A stretch of 64,000 nt of DNA, taken from positions 890,842 to 954,841 of the forward strand of contig MU001512.1 in NCBI GenBank assembly GCA_010093485.1, written 5' to 3'. The notes beneath the pieces are model-generated. The model saw nothing but the letters and a program-made list of their open reading frames with translations. It was not told where the DNA came from and searched no databases. Of the stretch, positions 8,460 through 20,056 are shown one piece after another. The stretch comes from Karstenula rhodostoma CBS 690.94. Its lineage: Eukaryota; Ascomycota; Dothideomycetes; Pleosporales; Didymosphaeriaceae. Within the stretch, counting starts at the first letter, position 1; each line of letters begins with the position of its first letter. Both the position numbers and the translations under genes were made by a program.

Positions 8460-11400
8460 CTACCTACCAGCAACAGGACTCGATCCTTTGTCCGATCCCG
8501 ACACCGATCTTTTCAGCCGTTTCTCTAACAACCCGTTCAACAGTGAGTCAAGCTGGGTGCTCAGACCGGACACGGTCTTCGATTCCTCGACGAACAACTG
8601 GGACATGATGGGGTGATCAGGACCAACTGGGACGACGCCTGTGGTGTCATTGATTACCAGCAGCATATCTCTGATATCGGTTCCGTCGTCGAGGTATGTA
8701 CGTAGCGAATGGTCCGACCATGCAGGTAACGTTGTGCTCTCGGAAGAGTTGGGCGGCGAAACGTTCATTGCTTTTTCCGGGACCGGCGCGGGTCGCGAGG
8801 GCGGCGGCATCAACGACGAAGCGGATGTGGGTTCTGCGGAATCCGGCGATGTTGCTGCTTGGGAAGTCGAGATGGTGGGTTTGCTTGGCTGCGTGGTTGC
8901 CGGACTGTCGTCAGGCGTCGGTGTAGATATGGGAGAGCTCGTTTCTTGACTAGACGTGTCGCCTGTGAGGCCTGGAGGTTGCTGAGAGTCGGATTCCTGA
9001 TCTTTGTCTTGCGTGTTCTCCTTCGCTGGTGGCTGAGCGTCGGCTGCCGACACATGCACGGGGGATTCGGAGAGTCTTCCGGTTGGCTCTGGCTCACTCT
9101 GTTGGGCCGACTGCGTTTGCGTTGCCGGATCGGCAAACGGGTCTTTCTCGTCGTCAGAATCAAAGTCATCCAACTGTACACGCTGTTTAGCCTTCTTGAC
9201 CTTTTCAGGCTTCGTCTCTCCGTTCTGCGAGGCTTTGGTAATGTTAAGAGGGTTGAGTTTCGCGACTGTGGTATTCAACGGCGAAGATTTCTCAGGCGAA
9301 AGTGCGCGCTCTTCGACAGAGGGTTCTTCTGAGGGTACCAAACGCATGGTCGAAGTGGATTGCGTGCCTGCTTGACCGACAACGGGCTCCTTTGCCGAAG
9401 CCGATTGCACTGCCAAAGGCTCAGGAGTGTCCATCTTAAGGATGCCCTTCACTATGGTTGGCGATTCTTCCCTACTACGTTGTGGTTTCTGCAGCTTGCC
9501 CTTGCTGGACTGTCTTGATGGAGCGACACTCTGTTCGGAGGATGTGCGTTCCAGGGAGAACTCGTCCGAGGGCTTCGATTGTGGTGACTCGCGACCATAT
9601 TCCTCCGACTGCTTCGAAGATGGTTCTGCGTCGCTATCAATGGAATCCATACCGACACCCTTGCCCTTCTTATCTTTGCGCTTAAAAAGCCCGCTAAGCA
9701 TTCCAGGTTTCTTCTCCTTTTTCCTTTTGTCGTCTTTCACTTTGTCTGCGAACCCGTTCTTTTCTAGGCTTTCCAGACTAGGACCACGTTCCCTAGAGCC
9801 AGTAGTAGACGTACTTGAGTCATCCCGTAGCAAATTCGGCGTGAGGGTGATCTTTCGCGTTTCGGTGTTTTCGTCTCTGAAAAAGGAATCTGTGTTGCGC
9901 ATTGTCCCATTTCGAGATACCTTCGGATCCAGAGGTTTGTCAAATATCTCATCACTGCTGCGCTGCTTCTCCACACCGCCTTTCGCAAATTCATCCGCGG
10001 AATCACCCGTCTCAGCTTCCGATTTGCCCTGAACATCTTTCTTTGAGCCATTCACCTTGAGCGGTTGTACCTTGAGATGGTCGTCTTGTTCTGACTCGGA
10101 TTTCTCGGCGGTTGTTTGTTGCTGCTGCTGTTGTGCTGCTGCCTGGGTCGGATCCGCTCCACCGAACAATTCGTCGCCATCATCTTCATCCGAGGAATAG
10201 TCATAGTCAGACGGTTCAAAGTACTGTGGCTGCGCGAATTGCACCGTCTTAGCGTTGCGCCGTCGCATCGCCTTTTTCAACGGGTTCATAGTTTTCTCGG
10301 CCGTATCACCCAGCATCGTCGCAGAGAGGTCGATGTTCCGGTGTTTGTTCAACCGAGCCAGTCGTTCGGTAGGAGTCTCGATATGCTCTGCCGGAAGATA
10401 TCCAATGCTATTGTCTTTCACGACGCGAACAAGCCACTACCAATCATCAGCAAACTCGATGTGGTTTGGCCAAGTTGACGCACCCAGTAGCTGTTGCTGT
10501 CATCAAGCAATACCATAGTGTCACCTTTCGTGGCATTTGCTTGCCCTTCGACCGTTGCAACAAACGTGTGCAAAGAGTATACGAATTCGAAATCGATGTC
10601 CTCTACTTCACGTAAGCACTCTCCACCCCAGCCGGAGTCCACAAAGCGGGGATCGTCAGAGAAAGTTAAGGAGATGTCATTGGTATCATCATCATCATCG
10701 TTGTCCAGGTGCGCATCCCAGCTGTCGGCATCGCTGTCATCTGTCCAGGAGTCTTCGTCATCTTCACTAGAAATTAGTGGTGGATTACCGTCTTGGTTAC
10801 TGGGGTCCGCTTCCTCTCCAGTCCACGTCCGCGGCAAGCTGCTAGTTCTCTTAGGTATCCCATAGCTGTTTCTCTTAGGGTCATAGAACGGGTCCTCAAG
10901 ATTGCTGAACAGAGGGCTAGGTACTGGTTCCAGCATACATCGCACCGTTTCGTCGTCCGATTCAGATGTTAGAGATGCCAAAGAATCCAAGCGCATGTGC
11001 TGTAGTCGATGTTCCACTCTTGTGAGGTGTGCCGTATCTGGACTTGAGCTAGTCCCTCGTCCGGTTCCAGTAACGGCGTGATCCTGGTTATTGGTGGCTC
11101 GTGGACCGGTATACTCACCATGATGATGATCCGCTGACTGTGCCATGTGGCTATTTTGAGAAGGAATTGACAGGGGTGTAGGAGACGGTCGATAAGAAGA
11201 TTGAGTTGCTGATCTTGCGCTGCCAGCTGGGACCTGGGAGGGTCTTCGAGCGGCGGCCACGAGCAAAGGGAAATGGATGGGGGTTTCTGTGAAGGGAGAG
11301 GAGGAATCGCAGCCTGCCGAAGACGACGGTGGCGATGCGATTGGCGAAGAGCTTCGACTTGGGGACGAGCCGGGCTCCTGCCAGATGGGAGAATGAAAAG

Positions 11401-11877
11401 GCAACCCACCATCGGATATCGAGGGCGAGCTCGATATTCGGTCCATGTCGTCCAAGTCCTCCTCGGCGTCGGTGTCGGCGTCTTGCATGTCTGCGTCATC
11501 GCCCTCGCCCTCGCCGCTCATGCCGCCGTTGAGCCGGACGGCAGCATTGTCGTCTGCGTTGCCGTTGACAGCGACGGTGCTCTCGTCGTCGGAGGCGGGG
11601 TCTTGACGCAGGCCGTCGGTGTCGTTCTGCATGCCATTCTGCAGGCGCGCCTCTTCGTCGCAACGCTCGTCGTCGACACGACGCAGCGAGGCCTCCTGGT
11701 GCGGTGCAGCAGGGCCGATGCCGAGCGGCGCTGGGTGGCTGGGCTGGTGGGTGTGGTCCTGGGCGGTCGGCGACGTCTTGTCCTGGAGATCCAGCGTATC
11801 TGCCACGGTCAATCAGTGCAATTTGCTCGCAGCGCACATGCGGGCGTACCAGCTCTGACGATGTGCGGGCGCGTCAT
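8460..11877 (-). CDS. Bud14-like SH3-domain protein
   Basis: Polarity factor of the Bud14 type; in yeast Bud14 works with the Glc7 phosphatase and regulates formins at growth sites. Three exons are proposed: 11877-11850, 11799-10484 and 10436-8460, giving 1106 residues. The 28-nt first exon (MTRPHIVRA) is inferred because the main frame has no upstream ATG, and a GT...AG intron joins it in phase. The second junction gives SYW|WLVRVVKDN, restoring an SH3 domain (FVYSLHTFVATVEGQANATKGDTMVLLDD...SYWWLVRVVKDNSIGYLPAEHIE). Acidic, Ser-rich sequence precedes it and a long disordered tail rich in Lys/Glu/Ser follows. The C-terminus has a conserved-looking block (SLRTYLDDGTDIRDMLLVIN). The SH3 assignment is firm; orthology to Bud14 is inference. 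Confidence 0.82.
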
Positions 11878-13048
11878 GCTCGCTCATGTCCTCCGCGCTC
11901 GGCAGCGTCTACGGGGTGCGTGTGTATTTCGGGCGTCGAGATGTGGCCAAGCCAGCTGCGGCGCGGTGGAAGCGATGCGAGGGGCGCTTCGGCGCAGCGT
12001 CGAGCGCGAGGCGGTCAAAGGAGGAACGGGAGGAGAGGCATGCAATGGGGCACGCACATGCACATGCACTTGCAGTTGCGAAGGCAGGCGAGGCTGGCGG
12101 CGGAGAAGCTGGCGGAGTGCGGTCGTTTCAGCAGCAACAGCCAATGGGAGTGCGCAGGCCGCGGCAGCGCGTAGGCGTAGGCGTGCGAGGGCGGGCGGTG
12201 CTGATGCGATGCGGACCTGGAATCCAGCAATTATTTTGGGCACCTCCCGTCGTCGGGCGGCCCCCTTGCCAACAGTCGCATCGTGAAACACTGCCGAGCC
12301 GGGCGCGCCATTGGCTGCCTCGCGCGCTACGTCTCCGCCATAAAGGGGCAACCGGAGAATAGGCATTGATCAGTGCTCAAAGACGCCCGTGTGCGAACGC
12401 CTCGTAGACCAGGCGCGAGCTGCTACTGTACACCCCTCTGGGGGGGTTTGAAACCCATTGCCCACACGCGTTTCGATCCGGGGAAAGCGCCCCGCCCCGC
12501 CAGCGTACCGCACTGTGGAGCCGCAAGCCAGATGCCTCAGGTACAGAGTCGCAGTGAGTACGCATGGAACGTCATGAACGCCATTGTTCGCCAATACCGA
12601 CTCAACAGAGATCCCGTAGACTCGATGCCCTAGCGGCGTCATAGCATACTACGCGGGTCAAAGAAGAGCAGAGATCAACACAGGGCGAACGAATACACAG
12701 AACAACAATACAACCATGACCTGGCCCGCAGACCCGACGTGAAGAAGGAGAAGAAAAAAATCGGTTCGGTTCAATCGCAACGTGGTATACATGGCAACGG
12801 CTTGCGTCGAATCGCCTCTCGGCTCAAAGCTCAAAACAGTAAAACGCCATGCAATGCTACATTGAAACGCCAGAGCCCAATGCAGCGCCGAACATCCAAC
12901 GCAAGGAAATGGGGTATCGTGAGAAACAACGGCGAGAGACAAGAAATCGCAACGCAGGTCCCTGTCCCGCCCATGCTTTGCAAACCAAGATGCCCAAGCT
13001 GAGCCTCGCCAGGCAACATCCAACGTCCATCATCTCCACATTTCCTCT
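11878..13048. other. Intergenic upstream of the Bud14-like gene
   Basis: G+C-rich promoter DNA to about 12.5 kb, then the 3' flank of the Sec2-like gene. Overlapping Arg/Ala-rich frames on both strands at 11.8-12.4 kb are products of base composition. A sequence near 12469 (GTTTCGATCC) recalls a tRNA T-loop but no stems form. Confidence 0.5.
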
Positions 13049-13845
13049 TCAAATCTTCCTGTGTACTGCTGTGGACACAGGTGCCGCTAATAAGGCCTTG
13101 ACGCGATCGATCCTACTGACAGCCTTTTCCAGCCTCTCCAGCCTCGCCATCTTGTCCTTGTCTTTCTTCTCTAGAACCTCGACTCTAGCCTCCAGCTTTG
13201 CCCGTGCCTTTCTTTCCTGCGCAACCATCTCGTTCGCCTGGCTGAACAGCTGCACGCTCAGCTCTTCGATCTCGCTGTCTACCTTTCGCGCCTTCTCTTC
13301 GGCTTTTGCGCGTAGTGCGCGCTCCTTCTCGAGCTGTTCCAAGAGCTCTGGATCGGTGGAGCGACTTGGAGAATGCGAGGTGGTTGGGGGGATGGGCGGG
13401 TTCGGCGAGCCTCGTCGTAGGAAAGAGAAGCGGGACTGTCGGGCAGCAGAGACCGAGTTCGCCGTGCTAGGGCGGGCTTCTTCGTTGGAGGTCCGGTTGT
13501 ATTGCAGCGAGTCTTGCGTGTCTGTTCGTAGGAGGCCTTTCTGTGCTTTGAAGCCGCGGAGCTGGTCTTCGTAGTCGGCGCACTTGTCGACTGTTCGCAG
13601 CGTCAGTCCGCGTCGTCGCAATACACACACACACACACATATGCACTGCACAGCACCCACGTACCAGCAGCGGTCGCCTTCTCCGTCAACAGCTCAACCT
13701 GGCTTTCCAGCTCTTTTATCCGTTTCTGCGCCTCCTCTGCTTCGCTCGGGTCCAAATCCGCCCCGCAGCTCAGACAGCTGCCTCTCTGTATGCCCTGCGC
13801 GGTTATCGACGGGGCGCCTGCTTCGTCAACGAGGTCGGCTGCCAT
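13049..13845 (-). CDS. Sec2/Rabin-type Rab guanine nucleotide exchange factor
   Basis: Predicted 240-residue protein with a Sec2p-type coiled-coil domain. Members activate the Sec4/Rab8 GTPase on secretory vesicles heading to the growing tip. Exon 1 is 13845-13665 and exon 2 is 13590-13049; the junction reads ATAA|VDKCADYEDQ in phase. A CxxC pair (GSCLSCGADLD) near residue 30 precedes the heptad-rich segment KRIKELESQVELLTEKA. The C-terminal half (ELLEQLEKERALRAKAEEKARKV... to LERLEKAVSRIDRVKALL) includes LSVQLFSQANEMVAQERK, which resembles the Sec2 exchange helix. The protein lacks the long C-terminal extension of yeast Sec2. The intron contains a (CA)n run at 13623-13639. Confidence 0.72.
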
Positions 13846-14241
13846 GTCTTTTGCGTACACACTGTATGCTTTTAACCTTGCAGCGTCACAGCCTCAGGCC
13901 GATGACGACGTAACGGCTGTCAGAAGTAGTAGTATGACGGGTAGCGGGCACGGTGGGGTGCGTGTCAACGAGGCGAAGTCGACGTGAAACCCGGACGGGG
14001 GCTGCAGTGCAGATCCAGGGTCCTCTGGCGGGCGGCTTTTGGAACACGACCCCAGACCCGCCCTGCAAGCGTCCCGAGATCTGCTCTTGGCCACGTGCCT
14101 GAACCTTTCACTCCGCCCTCCCGCCTGGAGCACTTGCGCTGCATGATCGAGCCTTTGATAAAGATGCATTCTCAAATGATGGCGCTGACACTACTTGAAG
14201 CACTCGAGCGCTGTCCAGATGGCCAACTCCGTAATACTCTC

Positions 14242-14279
14242 GGCTTCTCAGGTACCGCTAGGCTTCTCAGGTACCGCTA
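14242..14279. repeat. Perfect 19-bp tandem duplication
   Basis: GGCTTCTCAGGTACCGCTA occurs twice head to tail (14242-14260 and 14261-14279) in noncoding DNA. Confidence 0.95.
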
Positions 14280-14993
14280 TATTGCAAAGGCCCGAGTCGA
14301 TTTGGCCCATGTGCGCTTACATAACTGTGCATCCGTGGGCCATGCCACGATGCCACTGCTGCCGGGGGCATTGTGTGGGACCTGTGTCCCGGGACCGCGG
14401 TTCTGGTTTGTCAACCCCAGGTCACAATTGATTTTTTGACTACATCCCATCTGGATGCGAAACAAGCAACGGGCGATTGGGTATACCCTTGATGATGAGA
14501 CACAGCCCCGTTGCCTCCCTAGACGGTGGCTTCGATTTTCTTCACACGTGCAATGTTCCTCTGGAGGTCAGACACTGAGCATGAACACACTCGGTATGCC
14601 GCCGCACTCGAGTTGGATCCATCGGCTATAATCGAATTACATGCGATGTTGCTGGAGCACAAAACTTGTATAGACTTGACTGTACTCAACACATCATAGC
14701 TCACCCGTTTCAAGGACTGAAATTGCATTTTATGTGACGTTGAACCATAGGTCCATGTTGAGGGCTTCAGTGACTCGAAAGACCTACGCCGTTGCCGTTG
14801 GGACGCTCTCTGGCGTTCTGGACGTTGCCTCTACAGCAGAAATGGTGTGTGTGGTCAGTAAAAGCGTGAGTGGTGATAGGTTCGGTCGATGAGTTTCAGT
14901 GGCACGTTAGATGAATACTCCACAACTACCGCTCAACCTGCAAAAAATGCGATTTCTGCCTAGAGGAACTCCAGTTATGGGGGCAGCTTGGAG

Positions 14994-15001
14994 TATTTAA
15001 A
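14994..15001 (+). promoter_or_regulatory. TATA-like box upstream of the 15162 gene
   Basis: TATTTAAA followed by a C/T-rich leader, 160 bp before the ATG. Plausible core promoter. Confidence 0.4.
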
Positions 15002-15161
15002 GCGGTGCCTATTTCCTCTTCTCGTGCATCATCGTCAAGCCCCATTTCGATACAGCTTTCACAACGACCTTCCGGGCAGACTCCACCTTGATATACAGTC
15101 AGCCCAACCTTCTAAGCCACTTTCCCCACCACCTCAAGCTTAACTATCAACCGTTATCAAG

Positions 15162-16061
15162 ATGTCCCTCAAGCCTACTGTGCAAGGCGTGATCCGCAAA
15201 TACGAAATGGACCGTGTCAATCGTCGCAACCAGTTCACTTTTGATGAGCTTCAGAAGCTATCCATTGGCGAAAACAGAGAAGACTTCCCTGATCCTTTGG
15301 ACCAAGTGCTTGAACGTTCTGTACGCCGACGGAATGTCCAAAACGTCTGGGATCTCATAATGCGATACAGCAACAGGTGCGTGCGCGATATACGCATTAG
15401 CATTCGAGACTTTGAGAATGAACGCAGAACGGCGCGAATGCAACAACAGCGACGCCGTGCTTTACCTGCCAACGCTACCATGGAACCGATTCCCCTTGGA
15501 CTGCCCATGAACCAGCCACGACAATATGGCTTCAACAGGGGCTTTGGGTACCAGAACCTTTTTGCGCCATTGTCCGGAAACCAATGGACAGGACCAACGG
15601 CGGGCAATACGGCAGCACCAGGGCCTGCTATGTATGACCAAAAGGCTCAAAATAACGGTACGGCAGTCAACCCTCTCCCCGCAAGCTTCGATGCTGGAAT
15701 CGTGGCTCCGGTCGAAAACTCTGCCGCCGTCGCCGTCAACAATGAGCTCGACAGCGGTGACTTTGATCCGTCCGTGTCTATATCTCTAGATGAATTTGAT
15801 TCATTTTCGGACTGGAATTTTCAGTTACCCGGCCCTACTCTTACTCCCAAGGTACTTTCGGATCATCGGCTCACTCCGCCTGCTCTTACTCCCGATATGC
15901 CTCCAGGGCCTGAGCTCCGTCACCCAGCTCTTGTTCCCGAGACAACTCCAGATTCTCAGCTCGCTCCCGCTGAGCATATCAATGATGAGCAATTCTTCGA
16001 CAACCCCTTCCTGCCATATTTTCCGACGGATACACTATCTTCGGTCGGCGACGAACTCTAG
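15162..16061 (+). CDS. Uncharacterised protein, 299 aa
   Basis: Intronless frame with a TATA-like box upstream and an ATG in good context (CAAGATGTCC). I do not recognise the family. The N-terminal 110 residues are charged and likely folded (IRKYEMDRVNRRNQFTFDELQKL... RRNVQNVWDLIMRYSNRCVRDIRISIRDFENERR). The rest is Pro/Ala/Asn-rich and probably disordered, with loosely repeated Pro-Ala-Leu-Thr/Val-Pro blocks between about residues 225 and 270. No signal peptide or membrane segment. Codon use resembles neighbouring genes, so it is probably real; function unknown. Confidence 0.65.
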   Translation: MSLKPTVQGVIRKYEMDRVNRRNQFTFDELQKLSIGENREDFPDPLDQVLERSVRRRNVQNVWDLIMRYSNRCVRDIRISIRDFENERRTARMQQQRRRALPANATMEPIPLGLPMNQPRQYGFNRGFGYQNLFAPLSGNQWTGPTAGNTAAPGPAMYDQKAQNNGTAVNPLPASFDAGIVAPVENSAAVAVNNELDSGDFDPSVSISLDEFDSFSDWNFQLPGPTLTPKVLSDHRLTPPALTPDMPPGPELRHPALVPETTPDSQLAPAEHINDEQFFDNPFLPYFPTDTLSSVGDEL

Positions 16062-16614
16062 AGGCCGAATGGGTATAGGAATACTGTTGTCAGAGGCTGA
16101 ATCGAGCAGGATAGTGGGCTTTTGCAGGAGCTTGCTGGCCGGCCTGGGTCGTCGCGTGTAATCTTTGTAATCTTGCTGTTGTCGCATCCTTCTCCATAGA
16201 TACCCTTATTCTCGTCAAGATAGCCAGTAAAATAGCTCTCTGCAATGAAATCACATGTACTAAACCAGCTGTTGATAATCAGGTGGATGCGAGAGTCAGG
16301 TGCAGGTAAATGGTGCGCGAGCGCCAAGACGGACCGATGACAGCGCTCCTAAGTGCCCGCGTTCCTCGGAAAGTCATTCACATCCTGCGCCACACCCTGA
16401 AACCTTGCTCCTAGCTTTTGCCTGCCGGTCATCCATGTCGTGGACAAAACCCAGCGCATCGTGTTTGCTCCACCCAGCGTTTGCGCGTCGACCCAAGGGC
16501 TAAAGATAGCAAGTCGCAACCACGAGTTCATGACAAGCCTGCACCATCCCCGCCCGATACCGACATTGCGCGCGATTTCTCTGCACCGGCGTGGGCGACC
16601 AATCCGGCACAGCG
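16062..16614. other. Intergenic promoter region
   Basis: Between the 15162 gene and the ubiquitin protease. No additional gene supported. Confidence 0.5.
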
Positions 16615-18924
16615 ATGGGAGAGTTCCTCGACGACGATCCCGTATTCCGCGCTTTCAACGACCGGAGGCCCAACGCGGGATCGCGGGCACCGAGCTACGG
16701 GTCAACGGGATTGCTCGTTGCAGCGGGGCTGTACGCCTGCTTCAAGGCGCTGGAGCTGCTCGGATACCCGGTGTGGTGGTGGCTCTACATGGCGTTCGAG
16801 AGAGCAAAAGGCATCGCCCTGCGCGAGCCTTCTCCGACAGACGAACCGTCGGCAAACGGCGACGCGACGATGCAGGACGGCGGAAGCATCCTCAGCAGAA
16901 CCTTTGGGCTCAACGGCACCAGCCTGCTGCAAAAGGGCGTGCGCGGAGTCGCGGGTGCCCTGTCCAAAGGACCCAGCGAAGTCCCTCCCGGCTTGGGCAA
17001 CTGGGACAACTCATGCTACCAGAACAGCGTCATCCAGGGCATGGCCTCGCTACCTTCGCTGCACGCCTATCTGGCCAAGGCGACCACCGAATACAGCAAC
17101 CTGGACACCGGATCGACCAACGGCGCCTTGTTCGACATGGTCTCGAAGCTGAACGACCCGCGGCACCACGGCCAGAACTTCTGGATCAAGGGCAAGCTCA
17201 AGAGCATGAGCACGTTCCAGCAGCAAGACGCGCAAGAGTACTATTCCAAGATATTGGATGCACTGGAGAAGGAGGTGCAACAAGAAGTGAAGAAGAGAAG
17301 GCCTAGTGACGCGTGGGCTGACGCTTCAAAGCTGGTTGCGAAGGTGGCTGCGAAGAGTCAGGCACGTGTCTCTGAGGAGGCCGTGAGCAGCGACAAGTCG
17401 TCCACCATAGGGATAGATGATGCAATGCCGTCAGAGCAGCCGATGATTATCCCAAACCCTCTGGACGGTTTACTGGCTCAACGAGTGGGGTGCATAAGAT
17501 GCGGTTATGTCGAGGGCCTCCAACTCATCCCCTTCAACTGCATTACCGTATCGCTTGGCAGAAACAGCGCCTACGATATTCGCGAATGTCTCGACGATTA
17601 TACTCACCTGGAGCATATCGAGGGTGTAGAGTGTGCAAAATGTACTCTCCTCAAAAACAAAGCTGCACTTGCGCCATTGGCGGATCGTGCACCGGCATAT
17701 GCGGAGAGGCTCCAGGCCGTCGAGAATGCCCTCGAAAACGATGACTTCGACGACAAGACGTTGGTCAAGACATTTAAGATTCTCAAGAAGAACTGGACAC
17801 AGAGCATAAAGTCGCGCCAGGCGGTTGTTGCTCGTGCGCCAAAGGCGCTGGTGCTGCATGTCAACCGGAGTATCTTTGACGAGATGACCGGTGCTATGTA
17901 CAAAAACTCAGCCAACGTCTCGTATCCGAGAGTGCTTGATCTGGGCAATTGGTGCCTGGGTAGCGATCTGGCAGGAGGAGAGTGGCCGAGAGACCCGACC
18001 AAGTCAATGCTCGGCGATGCTAACGCAGAGCCTACGAACAATTCACCATACCAATACCGATTGCGAGCGGCTGTCACGCATTATGGGAGCCATGGAAACG
18101 GGCATTACGTTTGCTATCGGCCGCATGCTCAGACGCCTGCCGCGGAACGTGATACAGACCAAGAAGAAGTCGCTGCCACTGGTGAACAATGGTGGCGTTT
18201 CAGCGATGATTCCGTCTATGCCATCTCTGAAGCACAAGCTCATCAAGGCAACATATTCATGCTGTTTTACGAACGCATAGATGACGAGACTCTGATTCGC
18301 GACAATGTGAAAGAAGCACCACGGTCCACCATCGCGCTGGAAGATGATATTCCTCTGCCCCCGGATGTTGCTCGTCAATCTCGAATGCTTGGTGATGACA
18401 CTGCAGCGATGACCCCGCTACCAGATGACGATGATTTGCTCGACGAGCAGATGATTCACCCTACCGGTGAGGAGTTACCTGCTCCTGGAGGTACGGCACC
18501 CCGCATCGAGCCCAGTGATAGTGCCGGACACCCGGCATTTTCACCGAGCGAAAACAAGGAATCGGCTACTGGAGGCAAAACATCCTCAGTAGCTTCTCAG
18601 CCTATGAGTAAAGTTGCGGATGTCGTAGCGCCAGCCTTCACAACAAACAAAGCAGGAATACCGGCGTCCTCGAACGTGAATGCTCCATATCCTTTCCCAC
18701 CACCCGAATCACCATCAGCAACAACGTTCGACGACACCGGAATGTCGGAGGCAGGCTCTGACAATGCGCCCTCTACGTTGTTCACCTCAGATGACGAAGC
18801 GGACGCTTTTACGTCGAAAGCGCACATCAAACTACCTCAAGGCCCTCGTTTAATGCGTACAGCTGGCGAGTCTCACAACCGAGAGGGCGGCAGTAGAACA
18901 AGCTTGCCCATGGTCACTGCGTAG
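16615..18924 (+). CDS. Membrane-anchored ubiquitin carboxyl-terminal hydrolase (Ubp1/Ubp16-like)
   Basis: USP-family deubiquitinase, 769 residues from the first in-frame ATG (16615); the frame opens further upstream but without an ATG. The Cys box GLGNWDNSCYQNSVIQG places the nucleophile at about residue 134. DAQEYYSKILDALEKE is the QQDAxE motif, the zinc-finger-like pairs are RCGYVEG and CAKC, and the His box is THYGSHGNGHYVCYRPH followed by WWRFSDDSVYAI. A hydrophobic segment (LLVAAGLYACFKALELLGYPVWWWLY, about residues 33-58) lies before the catalytic domain. This is the arrangement of yeast Ubp1 and Ubp16, the latter at the mitochondrial outer membrane. The last 200 residues are acidic and disordered. 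Location is inferred. Confidence 0.88.
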   Translation: MGEFLDDDPVFRAFNDRRPNAGSRAPSYGSTGLLVAAGLYACFKALELLGYPVWWWLYMAFERAKGIALREPSPTDEPSANGDATMQDGGSILSRTFGLNGTSLLQKGVRGVAGALSKGPSEVPPGLGNWDNSCYQNSVIQGMASLPSLHAYLAKATTEYSNLDTGSTNGALFDMVSKLNDPRHHGQNFWIKGKLKSMSTFQQQDAQEYYSKILDALEKEVQQEVKKRRPSDAWADASKLVAKVAAKSQARVSEEAVSSDKSSTIGIDDAMPSEQPMIIPNPLDGLLAQRVGCIRCGYVEGLQLIPFNCITVSLGRNSAYDIRECLDDYTHLEHIEGVECAKCTLLKNKAALAPLADRAPAYAERLQAVENALENDDFDDKTLVKTFKILKKNWTQSIKSRQAVVARAPKALVLHVNRSIFDEMTGAMYKNSANVSYPRVLDLGNWCLGSDLAGGEWPRDPTKSMLGDANAEPTNNSPYQYRLRAAVTHYGSHGNGHYVCYRPHAQTPAAERDTDQEEVAATGEQWWRFSDDSVYAISEAQAHQGNIFMLFYERIDDETLIRDNVKEAPRSTIALEDDIPLPPDVARQSRMLGDDTAAMTPLPDDDDLLDEQMIHPTGEELPAPGGTAPRIEPSDSAGHPAFSPSENKESATGGKTSSVASQPMSKVADVVAPAFTTNKAGIPASSNVNAPYPFPPPESPSATTFDDTGMSEAGSDNAPSTLFTSDDEADAFTSKAHIKLPQGPRLMRTAGESHNREGGSRTSLPMVTA

Positions 18925-20056
18925 TCTGCAGTCGTAGTGAGCGGGTTGGTGTCTTTGTGGGTCATGGAGCAACACCGAAAAAAAATGTGATGTATGGCGT
19001 GCCTTTCTCGGCATCTTTATCGGAGTTTAGGGTTTATTGGCGGTGAAAGACCACATGAAATGTGCGAGATGGGTGGTTATGGGATCGACTACGGCGTTCA
19101 AATCCTGTTGCCCTCGGGGCCAGGTGGGTATCGCTTGCGCATTTGAATCAGACAAGCTTCGCATATGACTTGGACTTAGCAGTGTTACATGTTCTTGGTG
19201 TTTTCCTAGTGCATTTGGTTGGAATCTGCCTCACTATATCGTAGCGTAGCCCGGTCATGACGAGCGACGGATGACTTATGTATCAAGTAAGAAAATTAGG
19301 TGTTATAGGTTTTCAAACAAAGCGTGCGCGCTCTAGGGGACTGAGGAAACAATGGTTCCTGAACTCGATTTATGCATTATATATATCAAGGCCTTGACGT
19401 CGGCTGTAACTGTGCATTGAGGCCCGTCTTCGAAGTGTCGCTGTGCAGTAGAAGCGCAATCTCAGGACACTATTTCAGCCACTGCCACCGAGTCACATTC
19501 GCTGAAAATGTATAAGGATTATCCCTAAGTCTATATTGTATATCAGGCCCTATTAGAATAAGAAGAGAGTGTCTGAAGGGTTGTAGGTGGTTGGTCTGTA
19601 CATGTGTTTGATGACTTGATGACTAATGAAGCAATTCTATAGCATCTATCGCAATTTTACAAAGGCAGACTGTTGAGGTACCCAGTGCATCCTCGTGAGA
19701 ACTGTTTACCGGGAAGTGGGGTAAAGAATCAGATGGTCAACCTTGGATTATCCGCCCGCTAACCACAGGAATGTGACCACCTCCAACAATTCAACGACCC
19801 ACTAGTACCACCTCAACATTACCTCAGTACTGTCTTACTATCCCCTTGCTCACTTGCACGGGGCACCATGCTGCAATGACTCTAGGCGTACCTGTTCAAT
19901 TACAGTATTTCACGTATACCTCTTCTAGCACAGCCGCCCCTAACACTCTGGGCTCAACACCGCATTCTAGACTTCCAATCTGACTAGCCATCTTTCTTGG
20001 GCTCTAGATTCATAGACAGAGTCTTAAGACAAGCTGTTAAGAGACCTGTGCCAAAT
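18925..20056. other. AT-rich intergenic DNA
   Basis: No coding frame of quality on either strand; scattered A/T runs and TATATA tracts, composition clearly lower in G+C than the flanking genes. Could include degraded repeats. Confidence 0.5.

Larger units (their letters stand above)
13846..15161. other. Intergenic, no gene recognised
   Basis: Contains the Sec2-like promoter, a 19-bp tandem duplication (14242-14279) and the promoter of the next gene. Open frames present are short and unrelated to known families. Confidence 0.5.

Noticed and set aside
11273..12286. 337-codon plus-strand frame with Arg/Ala/Val-rich product
   Set aside because: Lies antisense to the Bud14-like exon and runs into its promoter; composition-driven, with several similar overlapping frames on both strands.
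12373..12500. Possible tRNA gene because of a GTTTCGATCC T-loop-like sequence
   Set aside because: No matching acceptor, D or T stems could be formed.
16440..17306. Overlapping alternative frames at the start of the ubiquitin protease
   Set aside because: Shadows of the high-G+C coding sequence; only the 16615 frame contains USP motifs.
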